64,000 nucleotides of DNA from contig JAUCBJ010006949.1 in assembly GCA_032718475.1 (NCBI GenBank), positions 58,711 through 122,710 on the forward strand, written 5' to 3'. A program made the translations under genes and the position numbers. A model generated the notes under the pieces. The model was not told the origin of the DNA. It worked only from the letters and a program-made list of their open reading frames with translations, and ran no database searches. The stretch comes from Nemertoderma westbladi (lineage: Eukaryota; Xenacoelomorpha; Nemertodermatida; Nemertodermatidae). This document shows, in pieces, positions 20,057-31,552 of the stretch; the first letter of the stretch is position 1; each line of letters begins with the position of its first letter.

Positions 20057-20567
20057 CTCCCAATATTGCTCAATGGCTTACTTTGTGGGTTCATGTTAGC
20101 GGAATTGGATAAGCTAACACAAACTAAATTCCATTTTACAAGGAGATTAATGGCCTCCAATAATGGATTAACTTAGCTACATTGATATGCGAAACATCCT
20201 TTGCCATCAATCTCAAGTACAATACCTTTGGCTATATAAAATGGAATCCACCCACAACTCTACTTTACTATTGATAGTGTTCTGCACAGACCAAACTCCA
20301 CACACTGTGTTGTTATTCCTGACCATACCTGACCATAACTGTCCTATCTAAATTAATAGCTAGAGTGTATGATTAATCATTGTGGCCGTGATGGTTCATG
20401 GTTAATATTCACTACCCTTTCATTGTAGCGAGTGGTTAAAGACGGCCAAGTACTGTAGGGTTGAGCACAGTGGCAGCAGATGATGGTATGGCAGATGGGA
20501 GGCCATGTGGAGGTAAATTGCGGACATACAAGCCATCAGATAGTATTTCCAGGTCTATCTTTTACCT

Positions 20568-20640
20568 GAGCCGCTAGCTGAATAGTTAGAGCGTCAGACT
20601 TTCAACCCGGAGGTTACCAGTTGGATCCCATCTGGACGTC
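20568..20640 (+). repeat. tRNA-like (tRNA-Lys-type) SINE head
   Basis: The segment follows the order of a tRNA: box A-like gctagctgaatagttagagc, an anticodon-arm-like cagactttcaa, and box B-like agttggatccc. The tagagc-tcagacttt sequence is closest to tRNA-Lys. The arms do not pair well enough for a real tRNA. A SINE body probably continues to the right but was not delimited. Confidence 0.5.
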
Positions 20641-21685
20641 ATTGCCGTCTTTGCAAAAGCTGTGGCCAACAAAAAGTTATAATAATATTCCTGACCATGT
20701 TATACAAATCAATAGCAAGTTCTTTCACTGCATGATTAGAAGGATCATCCCAAATTATTGTCGCGAGACATTTCAAGCACCCACAGCAAACTACGATATA
20801 TAACTAACAACAGGGTAATGTGCCATTAATTTCCCACACCAGGAATATATTTCCCATTTTTTGCGCTTACTTTTTTTATCGAATAATAGTCCTTATTTAA
20901 TAATACTCTAACTTTTCAAATAATTAATATTTTAATTAAACACCGCAAAACTTCACTTCACGAATATCACAAATATTGTAAGCAGAAAGAACGCAATGAC
21001 ATTAATAAGTAAATTTTATATCGATATGTTTGTTTAAAAAAAAGTAAAAATAGGTACAATAGTCAGTCCTACAGTAAGTTATTAGTTTATAAATTATTTA
21101 CTATTATACTGTAATAAAAAAAATTAATTATTTTGTAATTTATACTGTAATTACGTTTTATACTAAATTGTTCAGTGCATTACATCTTCATCGTTGAGTC
21201 GGAGTATTGTCTCGCTCTTGGTAAAATTGTACTTAGTTTTACGCAATAATTTTTATTGTCCGTTTAAATCCTTTTTTTGTCCTTTTTTTTTTATTTTTTA
21301 TGTCCTCCAAAAGTCTAATGTTAGGTTCCATGCTACCGGTTTCTCTACTGCTGTTCTCTCAGGCTATCAGTACCGGTATTATAGTATATATAGCACTATT
21401 TTGCTGTATTGTATGTACAGATGTAGGTATAAAGCAGGTATTTCTGTATTTTAGTACCGGTACCTGCACCGGTACTGCTATAGGCCTACTGTGTAGCCTA
21501 CCATTTAAATACGGTAATGGTAGGCCTACCGGTTGTGCTAATTAATTTTAACTAATTTTAAATAATTGATAGGCCAAACTGGATTGCAGGATTGTGGAAA
21601 ATGTGGATATACCTTTCACATAATTTAGGCCTATTACTGTATTAGTTTTATAATCAATAATGGATCATGACTACTGTCTGAGTAG
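20641..21685. other. Unassigned AT-rich region
   Basis: No gene recognised. Near 21255-21305 there are repeats of ttttttgtcctttt, whose reverse complement recurs at 22810-22935 on the far side of the satellite. Confidence 0.4.
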
Positions 21686-22590
21686 TGTTACGGATAACCT
21701 GCTCCTTTCCCTGATTTGGTAAAGTGACTGTTTATTGTTTTGGTTAGAAAATCCGGACTTAACCTGCTCCTTTCCCTCAATTAGTTAAGTGATCGTTTAT
21801 TGTTTTGGTTAGAAAATCCCGCCTCTGCAACCTGCTCCTTTCCCTCAATTGGTAATGTTATCGTTTATTGTTTTGGTTAGAAAATCCTGCCTCTGTAACC
21901 TGCTCCTTTCTCTCAATTGGTAATGTTATCGTTTATTGTTTTGGTTAGAAAATCCCGTCTCTGTAACCTGCTCCTTTCCCTCAATTAGTTAAATGATCGT
22001 TTCTTGTTTTGGTTAGAAAATCCCGCCTCTGTAACCTGCCCCTCCCCCTCAATTAGTTAAATGATCGTTTATTGTTTTGGTTAGAAAATCCCGCCTCTGT
22101 AACCTGCTACTTTCCCTGAATTGGTAAAAAACCGTTTATTGTTTTGGTTAGAAAGGCCCGCCTCTGTAACCTGCCCCTTTCCCTCAATTAGTTAAATGAT
22201 CGTTTATTGTTTTGGTTAGAAAATCCCGCCTCTGTAACCTGCTCCTTTCCCTCAATTAGTTAAGTGATCGTTTATTGTTTTGGTTAGAAAATTCCGCCTC
22301 TGTAACCTGTCCCTTTCCCTCAATTAGTTAAATGATCGTTTATTGTTTTGGTTAGAAAATCCCGCCTCTGTAACCTGCTCCTTTCGCTCAATAAGTTAAG
22401 TGATCGTGTATTTTTTTGGTTAGAAAATCCCGCCTCTGTAACCTGCTCCTTTCCCTCAATTAGTTAAGTGGTCGTTTATTGTTTTGGTTAGAAAATCCCA
22501 TCTCTGTAACCTGCTCCTTTCCCTGATTTGGTAAAGTGACTGTTTATTGTTTTGGCATTGTTTATTGTCTTAACCTGCTCCTTTCCATCA
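21686..22590 (+). repeat. Satellite of about 66-bp units (about 14 copies)
   Basis: Each unit has the order cctgctcctttccctcaatt, a short variable piece with gttaa-tgatcg, then tttattgttttggttagaaa and cccgcctctgtaa. Units differ by a few substitutions. The first and last units both carry the variant gatttggtaaagtgactg, so the array ends look alike. One stray monomer lies at 11284-11350. Confidence 0.95.
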
Positions 22591-22809
22591 ATTGGTAATT
22601 GTTGTTGGCTATAAAATGAGTGTTTTGCTACGTCATGTGGTAATCGATTATCGACAACAACCACAAACTATTAAATATAGAGTCTTTTTACCACAGGCGC
22701 ATATGGAAATCTATCTCATAGTCTATAAATCATGGAATCATGGAATATTTTGGCACAGGCATAGTGAAATCAACTGTCTGACAGTCCAGAAATCAGCAGT
22801 CTGACAGTT

Positions 22810-22935
22810 TGAAGAAATACATACATAAAAAGTCATTAAAAGGACAATAAAAGTCATTAAAAGGACAACAAAAGTCATTATGCATAATTCGTAAAAAAAA
22901 AGGACAAAAAAAGTCAAATAAAAGGACATAAAAAA
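22810..22935 (+). repeat. Degenerate aaaagtcattaaaaggaca repeats
   Basis: About six imperfect units of roughly 19-21 bp, rich in aaaagg-aca and aaagtca. They are inverted relative to similar tracts at 21255-21305, bracketing the satellite. Confidence 0.75.
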
Positions 22936-23009
22936 TCACTGCCTTAGTTTTATTACGTTTTATAAATTTTACTGTACAATACATAGTTACTGATATTGAT
23001 AATCTTGTA

Positions 23010-23180
23010 TGTAAGCTCACTGTGCAGCAGTCTGAATGTCAGAGAAAAATGTGTTGTTAGCTGACTGTCAAAAGTATATTGAAAATACTGTAGGTAAGAC
23101 AATACTGCAAACATATCAATCTGTACCGGTACTAACTAAAGATATCTTGGGGCGAGCCATGATAGCATGAAGGCGTTACA
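23010..23180 (-). repeat. Gypsy 3' LTR
   Basis: Its 171 bp pair with 31382-31547. Differences are a changed block near 23020-23030 and a 5-bp indel (aaaatactgtagg versus aaaatagg). The terminal TG and CA are intact. These are very short LTRs for a Gypsy element. Confidence 0.93.
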
Positions 23181-23194
23181 TCACTCCCCCTAAC
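23181..23194 (-). promoter_or_regulatory. Polypurine tract of the Gypsy element
   Basis: The minus strand reads gttagggggagtga immediately upstream of the 3' LTR. This is the purine run that would prime plus-strand DNA synthesis. Confidence 0.8.
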
Positions 23195-23585
23195 GAGAAG
23201 CGGAGCTATTAATTATATAGTAATATACAAAATACACAATAATATATTACATAGTATGAATATGTAAGGGAAAATAATTATTTCTGCACTACAGACAGAC
23301 AGTAATTATGTACTTACTAACTGCGTAATACAAAGTATCAATAACAAATATGATGTTAGTGAAATTATATATTATTTCTATGGGTAGGATAACTATTATA
23401 ATAATTAATATATTGTAACTAGATAGGTTACGTAGTATAATTGGTACACGTTCCAAAAATATCTCTGATTTAAAATTAAGACACAAGGAAAATAATATTG
23501 CAGTCCTTTATTATTACGTTAATCATATAGATCACAGATTAAATTAAACCGTGCACTTTTTGTTTGTTTTATTTTATTCTTCTAA

Positions 23586-26065
23586 CCCATGGGTTTATAG
23601 TGACACTGTAAACCGAAATTCAGGTCATTTGCAAGATTTTCTTCTGGCAAATGAGCTGTTTTCGGCCAATACAAATTTCCAAAAACGACCTGGAAAGCTG
23701 TACACCCATGTGGGACCCAGTGGTCATAAGTCCCAGATAGACCACCTCATCTTCCGTAAGAAATACAGAGGATCAATAATTGACTGCTCTTCTCTCACAG
23801 TGCGGACATTTCAGACTGACCATCGATTGGTTATGGGAAAGACCAAATTAAGCCTTCGTGCAAACAAGGGTCTTAAAAAGTCCACCCCACATCATACCTG
23901 GTCTACCTTGGATAAAAACCCCATTATAAAGGATAACTTTACAATTGAGGTTACAAATAGATATTCCAGTCTCATAAATGAAGAAATGAACCACTGTGAG
24001 AAATATACCCAGTTTGCTGCAGCAGTAAAGTCAGCTGCAAAGAAAACTGTTCCTCTAAAGCCACAGAAGTTGAAGAAGATCCCCTGGGCAGACCAGCGCA
24101 TTCTAGACCTGCGAGAGGCATTGAACAAAGCCCAAAGAGAGTATCGTAGCCGACGTACAACTTCTGCAAAAAATGCAGTGAAAGCTTCAGTGAAATCTCT
24201 AAACAAGCAATACTCGATTAATAAAGCAAAGCTTATCAGCGAGCAGGTTGATACTATCAATGCTGCTGACGAAAGCAGGAAATCTGCTGAAGCCTGGCAA
24301 CAATCAACCTGCTCTCTGGAAGAAAAAGCCGACCAACTGCCAAGGTGAAGGCTGATTCTCCAGCCGACCGCTTGGCAGGCTGGAAGTCTCATTTCGAGAA
24401 ATTGCTAAATAATGATCGAGAACTGACTGACGATTTCACTGTAAAGCCTGTGTCACACACAATACTCTCGGACATCCCAATTGGTGACATAACATTCGAA
24501 GAGTTCTTAACTGCTTCGAATGACATTAAAACCAATAGGGCATCTGGTGTTGATGATGTGCCTCCCGAGGTCTTTAAGATCAGAGAATGCCTTCAACTAG
24601 CCCACCCTATCCTAGCAGAAATGTACCGCACTAAGATTGCACCACAAGAACTGAAGACTAATCGGCTAACACCCGTTCCAAAGAAGGGCAACCTCTCCTA
24701 TTTTGGTTCATATCGTGGAATTAGTCTAATCTCAATTGCAGCTAAATTATTCAACAGAATAATGCTGAATCGCATTAGGGATCCTGTAGAAAGACTCTTG
24801 CGTGGGAATCAAAATGGGTTTCGAAAAGGTAGAGGTACCTTTGAACCCATTCTGGCACTTAGAAGGATTATTGAAGAGGTTTCTACAACGAAAGACAGAC
24901 ATTTGGCTGTCATATTTGTGGATTTCTTCAAGGCCTTCGATTCCGTGTCACGCCCACGCATGTTCCAAATTCTTCGGGCATATGGGATCCCCAATGAGAT
25001 CATTAATGCAATCAGATCAGTATATGACGGTTCCATGACCGTTGTATCCACTACTGATGGAGACACAGACCCATTTGAGGTTCTCTGGGGTGTCCTTCAA
25101 GGAGACACATTAGCCCCGTTCCTCTTCATTATTGTGGTGGACTATGTGCTGCGGACATCACTCGATCTTCATGAAGCTGATGGGGTGGAAATATCTCCAC
25201 CATCAGGTAGCCGTAGACGTGGTTCCCCAGCAGAACATCTAACCGACCTTGACTTTGCAGATGACCTTGGTTTACTGTCAGAGACATTAGAAGGAGCACA
25301 GAAGCTGCTATCTAGCTTAGAGGAGGCTGCATCTAGTGTTGGCCTCTGTGAATAGCACAAAGACCAAAATTCTGACAGTAAACATGGATTCAGATCAGCA
25401 GAAAATTGATCGGGAAAACATTCCATCGCTGGATGGACTGGTAAGTCATGTGAACGACTTCTGCTACCTTGGATCATGGGTTCGGAGGTCTGCTGAAGAT
25501 CTCCGAATTCGCAAAGGGAAAACCTGGTCCGCCATCCACAAGCTATCCAGGATCTGGAAGAGCTCTGACATCTCATGCTCTTTAAAGGTACGCCTTTTCC
25601 GTGCAGCAGTGGAGCCTGTGCTGCTCTATGGCAGCCCATGCTGGGCTCTAACTGCTGAAGACACCAGGTCCTTGGATGGCACATACACCAGGATGCTTCG
25701 CCGGGTGCACAACATAGCATATGATGCACACATAAGCAATGAGGTGTTATATAAATATGGTAACATCTCATTGCCAAGACCTAGCATCACCCTGCAGAAA
25801 CGCCGTCTAATGCTTGCTGGGCACTGTTTCCGCCGGCAGGATCAACCTGTACACAACCTTGTGCTGTGGCAGCCTGCTGGCGAGAATAGATGTGGTGGAC
25901 AGCCAATGACTTTCCTCAAACGCCTGCTCAAGGACACAGGACTTGAGAACAGGAATGAATTAGGAAATTGTATGGCTGACCGCAAGATCTGGGGGCGCTA
26001 TGTTTCCGGGGCCGCCGGCACTGCACCCTAGTGCAAGCCGATCATCATCATCATCATCATTCGTT
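23586..26065 (+). pseudogene. 5'-truncated, frameshifted RTE-type LINE nested in the Gypsy element
   Basis: A close relative of the 986-residue RTE protein. It begins inside the endonuclease (PWVYSDTVNRNSGHLQDF), continues through SQIDHLIF and the RT motifs NGFRKGRGT, VDFFKAFDS, GVLQGDTLAPFLF and DFADDLG, and ends ENRNELGNCMADRKIW before a 3' tail of (ATC)n at about 26039-26060. Two frameshifts break it, near 24300-24345 (before KADSPADRLAGW) and near 25345 (after ASSVGL). The (ATC)n tail, not (TAG)n, and the diverged 3' end mark it as a separate subfamily from the copy at 4376. It inserted near the 3' end of the Gypsy integrase coding region. Confidence 0.9.
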
Positions 26066-27250
26066 AATAAGACTTGTGGTTCGTCTCCGATTTCATTATT
26101 TTCCAAGTTAGATAATACAGCTGGTTTTACCCTATCCAGCGATACAACGTGTTGCTCGTTCTTGCGCACAATTGTTACAGTTTTATTTGTTAATGAAACT
26201 ATACGAAACGGTCCTGTATATAAGGGTGCCAGTGAGCATCTTTTAATAGGATCTTTTATCCATACATGTGTTGCATTCGATAATTGAGATGGAACTGATG
26301 ATTTACATGAATAACCAACTGGTGGAACCAAACTATCAATTTTCGTGAATAGTTTAGAAATGTACGTCGGTACACTCATTGTCTCCTGTAATGTTGATTC
26401 AAAACACTGCCCGGGTAAACAAAGTTCAGATCCATATACCATTTGTGACGGAGAATATTCGTGTAAACCAATTACAGACCTTAATCCCAATAATACCATG
26501 GGTAATTCATGATACCAATGTGTAGAATTACATTTAGCATGCAGTGAAGTTTTAAGCTGCCTATGAAACCGTTCGATTGCACCATTGCATGCCGGATGAT
26601 AGGCAGTTGTACGTCGTCTCTCAATTCCTAATTGTAGCATCAAACAGTTCCAAAACTTTGACTCAAATTGTGCTCCCCTATCAGAAACAATTATTTTAGG
26701 AACTCCAAAACGACCAACCCAATAAGACCCAATAAGAATGCCTTTACAATTGATTCTGTTGAAATATCTGAAATTGGAATTACTTCCGGCCAACGTGTAT
26801 ACCGGTCAATGGCGGTGAATAAATATTTATACCCACAAGAGGGCGGCAAAGGTCCAACTAGATCTATATGAACTGTCTCAAATCTCTGAGTAGTCGGAAT
26901 GTTCCCAATTGGCGTTTTTACATTTGTTGTAATTTTGTAAATTTGGCAGTTTTGACATTGTCTACACCATTGTTTTATGTCTTTATTCATAGAAGGCCAA
27001 ATATAACGTTGTGAAATCAATTTAAGACTTGCCTTGGAACCTGGATGAGAAAGATTATGCAGATTTTGAATACTTCTTGTCGCATTTCCAATGGCAAATA
27101 CGGTCTCAAGATATCCATTGACGCATCACAAACAAGATTCGAGTTATCGGTGAGATACAACCGCTTCAAAGGCAAGGTTGTCTGGGAAATGAATTCCTGA
27201 AGATTATTGTCATTAATTTGGGCCTTTGCCAATTCTAAATGGCTGTTCAA
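26066..27250 (-). pseudogene. Gypsy integrase (broken)
   Basis: The N-terminal zinc-finger region (CRQCQNCQIYK near 26960) is followed by the catalytic core: ETVHIDLVGPLP (first Asp), IVSDRGAQFES (second Asp) and NGAIERFHRQLK (Glu), then LVLLGLRSV and a C-terminal GPFRIVSL block. Upstream, CDASMDILRPYLP is the linker typical between RNase H and integrase. A perfect 10-bp tandem duplication (cccaataaga, 26718-26727 and 26728-26737) shifts the frame between the first two catalytic Asp residues. The 3' end runs into the RTE (ATC)n tail, which adds an artificial Asp run to the frame. Confidence 0.9.
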
Positions 27251-27343
27251 AGTAATAGCCGATATTGGCCTAGAAAGTGCATTTGCGACAATGTTATCAG
27301 AACCTCGAATATGTTCTATTTTGCAATCAAATTCAAGAATATA

Positions 27344-28772
27344 CTAAATCCAGCGCGACTGCTGTGGAGTTGGATACCTCATGTTCACACAGTTTATCAG
27401 TGGTTTATGATCGGTAATTATTGTTATGGGTTGACCTAATAACCATTCATGATGTTTTAGACTACAATAAATTGCAAATATTTCCTTGTCAAAAGCCGAT
27501 TTATTACTTTCAATTGGTGTAAGTTTTCTAGAATAAAAACAGATTGGTTCTAGAACTCCGTCTCCAAGCTGATGTATTACTGCACCTATTGCAATGTTAG
27601 AAGCATCAGTTGTCATACTAATCTTAGCATCTTTATGTGGAAAAGACAAAGTAACTGCATTCTGTAGAGCAATTTTTAATGAATCGAATGATGTATTAGC
27701 TGCACTATTCCACTCCAATGCAACTTTTTTTTGTTTATTACGTGTTAAATCAGTTAAAGGAGAAGCTATTTTAGAAAACTCAGGTACAAATCTATGATAA
27801 AACCCGCACATTCCTAAAAATCGTTTCAAGGAAGATATTGTCACTGGACGTGGAAATTGTTTAATTGCTTCTAGTTTATTTGGATTGGGCCTAACTCCAT
27901 CCTTGGAAATTACATATCCCAGAAATTTTACAGTAGATCTGGAAAATTCACATTTATCCCTTCTGGCTGTGAGACCATACGATTTGAGACGTTCTAGAAC
28001 ACGCTTTAGATCTTGGTAGTGTTGCTCCGGATTCGGACTACCAATTAAAATGTCATCCACGTATCCTACACCGCAATCAATGTCATATAGCACTGTATCC
28101 TGGAATTTCTTAGTCCAAACGGCATTCTGTTGAATTTAAATAATCCAAAAGGTGTTATTATAGCAGTTTTGTCAACGTCGCAGTCAGCTACTGGGACCTG
28201 GTCAAAAGCTTTTTTTAAATCAATTTTGCTAAAAATGGTGCATCCTCTGAATTTATTTGTTACATCTGCAATATTGGGCATCGGATATGTATCAGGAACC
28301 GTCACTTTATTTAAAGCTCTGTAGTCCCCACACGGTCTCAAACCTCCGTCTGGTCCCCACACGGTCTCAAACCTCCGTCTGGTTTGGGTGCAACGTGTAG
28401 GGGTATTGCCCATGGTGATTCACCACGTGTCACAATACCTAAATTTAATAAATTGTCAAATTCTTGTCGTGCTGCTTGTAATTTAGTACCAAATAAACGT
28501 CGGGGTTTTGAACTTTGAGGTGGTCCTGTCGTTGTAACATAATGTTTAACTGTATGTTTTATAGGCTCAGACACTGGTTTGTCAGTAAACACTTCATTAT
28601 ATTGCACTAATAAATTGTCAACCTTGTGAATCAAGCACACTTGTGGTTTAGTTTCATTGATTATACATGGTATATAAGTCAACTTCTGGGTATTGTATGA
28701 CTTAGAAGCCATAAAAAATGCCTCATTTCGTGCCGTTGCGTTGGCAACAGCAGCAACATTTACAAACAACAT
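27344..28772 (-). pseudogene. Gypsy reverse transcriptase and RNase H (broken)
   Basis: Minus strand: EPIKHTVKHYVTTTGPPQS, then IPLHVAPKPDGGLRPCGD, KIDLKKAFDQVPV (motif A), MPFGLRN, GYVDDILIGS (motif C), FLGMCGFYHRF and the RNase H segment MTTDASNIAIGA...ITDHKPL. All expected blocks are present. A 29-bp perfect tandem duplication at 28324-28381 repeats the DGGLRPCGD codons and shifts the frame, and a second frame change lies near 28090 between MPFGLRN and YVDD. The polymerase is therefore inactive. Confidence 0.93.
28324..28381. repeat. 29-bp perfect tandem duplication in the Gypsy RT
   Basis: Two adjacent identical 29-bp units starting gtccccacacggtc. The period is not a multiple of three, so it breaks the reading frame. 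Confidence 0.95.
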
Positions 28773-28792
28773 AGATACACAAAATATAAATA

Positions 28793-29333
28793 CTACTACT
28801 ACTAGGTCGAGCGAACTCGGACAAAAAAAAAATATCTTTCAGTTGCGGGAGTAAACTGCTTGTGGTCGCAACTCCTACAAGCGTCTTCGCAGTAGGTCGC
28901 CGTTGGTTGATTACCTTCCGCCGACCTTGTCAGCATGTCTAGCCGTTGGTTGATTACCTTCCGCCTATCCATGGCCTACAGCCCTGCTGCCGACTGTAGG
29001 GGTCCATTTGTTACACCCTGAACCAAGTGTGCCTCCTGGGTTAGGTTACCTAACACTGGTAGAGGAGCATCCAGTATAGACAGGGCGGGGCGTGTATCAT
29101 CTCTAATGCAGATGCGTATCAAGCCTTTGCCTTCAATGGTGCCCTAGGCGCTATAGCCCTCAATGACTTATTTAGTTGACGGGGCTGAACCAACCCACTC
29201 TTGATCAACTAAATAATGAATAGGCTATGCTTATCGGGCCTGCCCTACTGGGCTGACAGCTACAGGTAGTACCACATTACTGCCATAGTGGTAGCAGGAT
29301 CTGGGGACCTGACCTGACCTGACTAAGTAACTT
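28793..29333 (-). mobile_element. 541-bp nonautonomous RTE-derived element
   Basis: It is flanked by the perfect 12-bp duplication aaaatataaata (28781-28792 and 29334-29345). On the minus strand it starts with gtcaggtcaggtcaggtcc and ends gttcgctcgacctagtagtag, the 3' end of the RTE family seen at 12500-13084. It contains no RT. An internal direct repeat (ggcggaaggtaatcaacca) occurs twice at about 28895-28965, and there is a hairpin around 29166-29215. It is best read as an internally deleted RTE or SINE-like element moved by the RTE machinery. It is nested between the protease and RT regions of the Gypsy element. Confidence 0.88.
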
Positions 29334-29345
29334 AAAATATAAATA

Positions 29346-31324
29346 AACACTTTGAAAATATAGGTTTAGTAAGGCAAGTTGCTAAAATAGATAATAAGGT
29401 AAATAAGCACAACACAATAAATCTGGTAGGCCATGAAAAATAGTTCCTGGCATTATTTAATATATTGCTACCAACTCCGTTTGAAGATTTATCCGTATCT
29501 TCATTATGGAAAAAATGAGCTGCATTAACATTTGCTGCGGTTTCTCCATTACTATAGCTACGATTATTTGAATTTGGCCTGTTTAAATCCATATATTGAC
29601 TTTATTTCACAATTAATACTAATGCTATGAGCTTGTAAAAAATCTAAACCTAAAATCGGTTGACTAACATCAGCAATAGTAAAATTCCACGAAAATTTAT
29701 TATTTCCGATACAAGATAAACTAAAAGTAGGTATTCCTTCCCCATACGTCGGAATTTTCGAAACGTTTGCTGCCTTTAAATCCTGACCAGCGAGGGGGTT
29801 GACATTTTTTAGAAACTTAGTAAAGGAACGCGGTAAGAGTGAGAAATTGCTTCCAGAATCGACCAGTAATTCCACTGGTGCACTGGTTCCCACTGGTGTA
29901 GCGCTTACGTATATTACATTTACCTCACCGGAAGAGGGTCGATTTATTGGGTTATGGTTATCGCGAGATGGACCACGTGATGATGGTCTATGGCGGAACG
30001 TACACGGTGGTTTACATGTTGTAGCTTGGGAGCGATAATGGAAGTGATTCTCGCACCATGGGCCTCTAGTATCGTAACTCCTAGAGCGCGAGCTCGTTCT
30101 GTAATCCTGTGACTGGTCTCTTCGTTCCCGTGACTCGTTTCGCCAACGTTGCCGGGAGCGCGATCGATCTTGATCTTGATTATATTGTAAATCCCGAAGT
30201 TGATTGGTAATGTGGGAGATTTGATCAGTAAGGACCTGTTGGGATTTTATTAACATACGATGGGATTCTGACATCGTATCGGAAACCTGCGAGACAGGTT
30301 TCAACGTTGATGCGGTTGGTAGTGCCGATCCAGCAGCTTGGAATTGTTGTTGTTCGACCATTTTATCGGCAACGTCTGCTAGGTCGTCTAGGGACAATTT
30401 GTCGAGTGAAGTCAGCACGATACTTATGGTATGTGGAAGGATCTCGAGGAAACGTAGTCTGACTATCTGCTCATTACCAGGAGCAAGACGGATCATCTGC
30501 CAAAGGGCAGCTGACAGTTTGCGATCTCCCAATTCCTGAGCAGCAAGGAGTTGTCTAAGTCTGAGTTCGTCACTATCTGCTAGATGAGAAATTATGTTGT
30601 ATTTTATTGTATCAAAGGAAACGTCCACATTTCAATTTTTCAATTCAATTCAATCAATTCAATTTATATTAACCTTAAAACTTTAGCCAGCATGCTGGAC
30701 TAAAAGCAGTGAAATGGCACCGAAGTTACACATTAAACTGATAGTTTAAAAGGTCAAAGTCAGCGGGCTGGATGGACTTGGTCCATCTTCTATGTACGTG
30801 TTGACACAATATAATTTGTAAATAATACGACAGTAAACAATAGAATAAGGTATTTACTGTACACATTACAACCGTACTTAGTTAGCTAAAGTTGTATGGT
30901 GTATGGTTAAATAAAACTACTTGCATGGGCTTCAGGCTTCAGGCTCATTTACTCCGGCATCCAGAATTGTTTCGGTTGGTAACGCTGCAAGTAAATTAGA
31001 CTTTTTCGTAGCGCTAGACTGCCCATCCTCCAATACAGCTTCTACTTGTTGAAACCAGGTACGCGCGTCCTTAGGGTAGAACTCGGGGAGACGGAATTTG
31101 TGTGGTGTAGGCGCTGTCATAACATTCCCAGTGTTGTTACTGTTACCGGTACCTGTACTAGTGATACTGTTAACGACCAGTTTAACTAACATCGGGTTTT
31201 CTGAATTTATTTGATCGATAATCTCTGCTTTCGTTTTTGGCATAACGAAGTCGGGATCAGAATGTCGGAAAGCTACTAAAACTTCCGCAAGGTCCGCCTT
31301 TCTTAAGCTGGAGAGACTAGTCAT
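29346..31324 (-). pseudogene. Gypsy gag and protease (interrupted)
   Basis: Gag starts at ATG 31324 (MTSLSSLRKADLAEVL) and includes FRLPEFYPKDARTWFQQVE, the usual Gypsy gag block. After a ~300-bp insertion it resumes at about 30628 with FDTIKYNIISHLADSDELR and LLAAQELGDRKLS. An Arg/Ser-rich stretch (RSRSRQRWRNESRERR) stands where a nucleic-acid-binding region is expected. The protease carries the active-site triplet in ELLVDSGSNFSLLP and a GLDFLQAHSI block. After the protease the frame shifts, and the next open frame contains a hydrophobic stretch (LCLFTLLSILATCLTK) before the 541-bp insertion. Confidence 0.85.
30633..30940 (-). mobile_element. Inserted piece within Gypsy gag, probable LINE 3' end
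   Basis: About 300 bp with no gag similarity separate two parts of gag. On the minus strand it ends in an imperfect (attga)n tail (plus-strand caattcaattcaatcaattcaa at 30640-30662), as in CR1/L2-like LINE 3' ends. A 7-bp repeated cttcagg lies at its right border. No RT remains and exact ends are uncertain. Confidence 0.6.
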
Positions 31325-31363
31325 TGTTTTCTTAGGTCTGTTGGCGGTAAATACAGAAATAAA

Positions 31364-31381
31364 GAACGTCCGGGTCACCAA
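31364..31381 (-). promoter_or_regulatory. Gypsy primer-binding site
   Basis: The minus strand reads ttggtgacccggacgtt directly after the 5' LTR, where a tRNA 3' end pairs to prime first-strand synthesis. It ends with the complement of the tRNA CCA. Confidence 0.75.
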
Positions 31382-31547
31382 TGTAAGCTCACTTTTCAGG
31401 AATCTGAATGTCAGAGAAAAATGTGTTGTTAGCTGACTGTCAAAAGTATATTGAAAATAGGTAAGACAATACTGCAAACATATCAATCTGTACCGGTACT
31501 AACTAAAGATATCTTGGGGCGAGCCATGATAGCATGAAGGCGTTACA
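31382..31547 (-). repeat. Gypsy 5' LTR
   Basis: Its 166 bp pair with 23010-23180, starting TGTAACGCC and ending CTTACA on the minus strand. Confidence 0.93.
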
Positions 31548-31552
31548 TTGTA

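Larger units (their letters stand above)
23010..31547 (-). mobile_element. Ty3/Gypsy LTR retrotransposon, complete but inactivated
   Basis: Direct LTRs at both ends begin TG and end CA, and the whole element is flanked by the 5-bp duplication ttgta (23005-23009 and 31548-31552). The gene order on the minus strand is gag, protease, RT (YVDD), RNase H, integrase, which is the Ty3/Gypsy order. The coding region is broken by microduplications and by three later insertions: an RTE LINE (23586-26065), a 541-bp RTE-derived element (28793-29333) and an approximately 300-bp piece (30633-30940). No envelope gene was seen. The tggtgacccggacg primer-binding site recalls Mag-type Gypsy elements. Confidence 0.93.

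Noticed and set aside
20568-20640. Functional tRNA gene
   Set aside because: Box A and B are present but the arms, especially the acceptor and anticodon stems, do not pair well; it is better read as a SINE head.
26030-26070. Asp-rich (DDDDDD) C-terminal extension of the Gypsy integrase
   Set aside because: The codons are the (ATC)n tail of the nested RTE read on the other strand.
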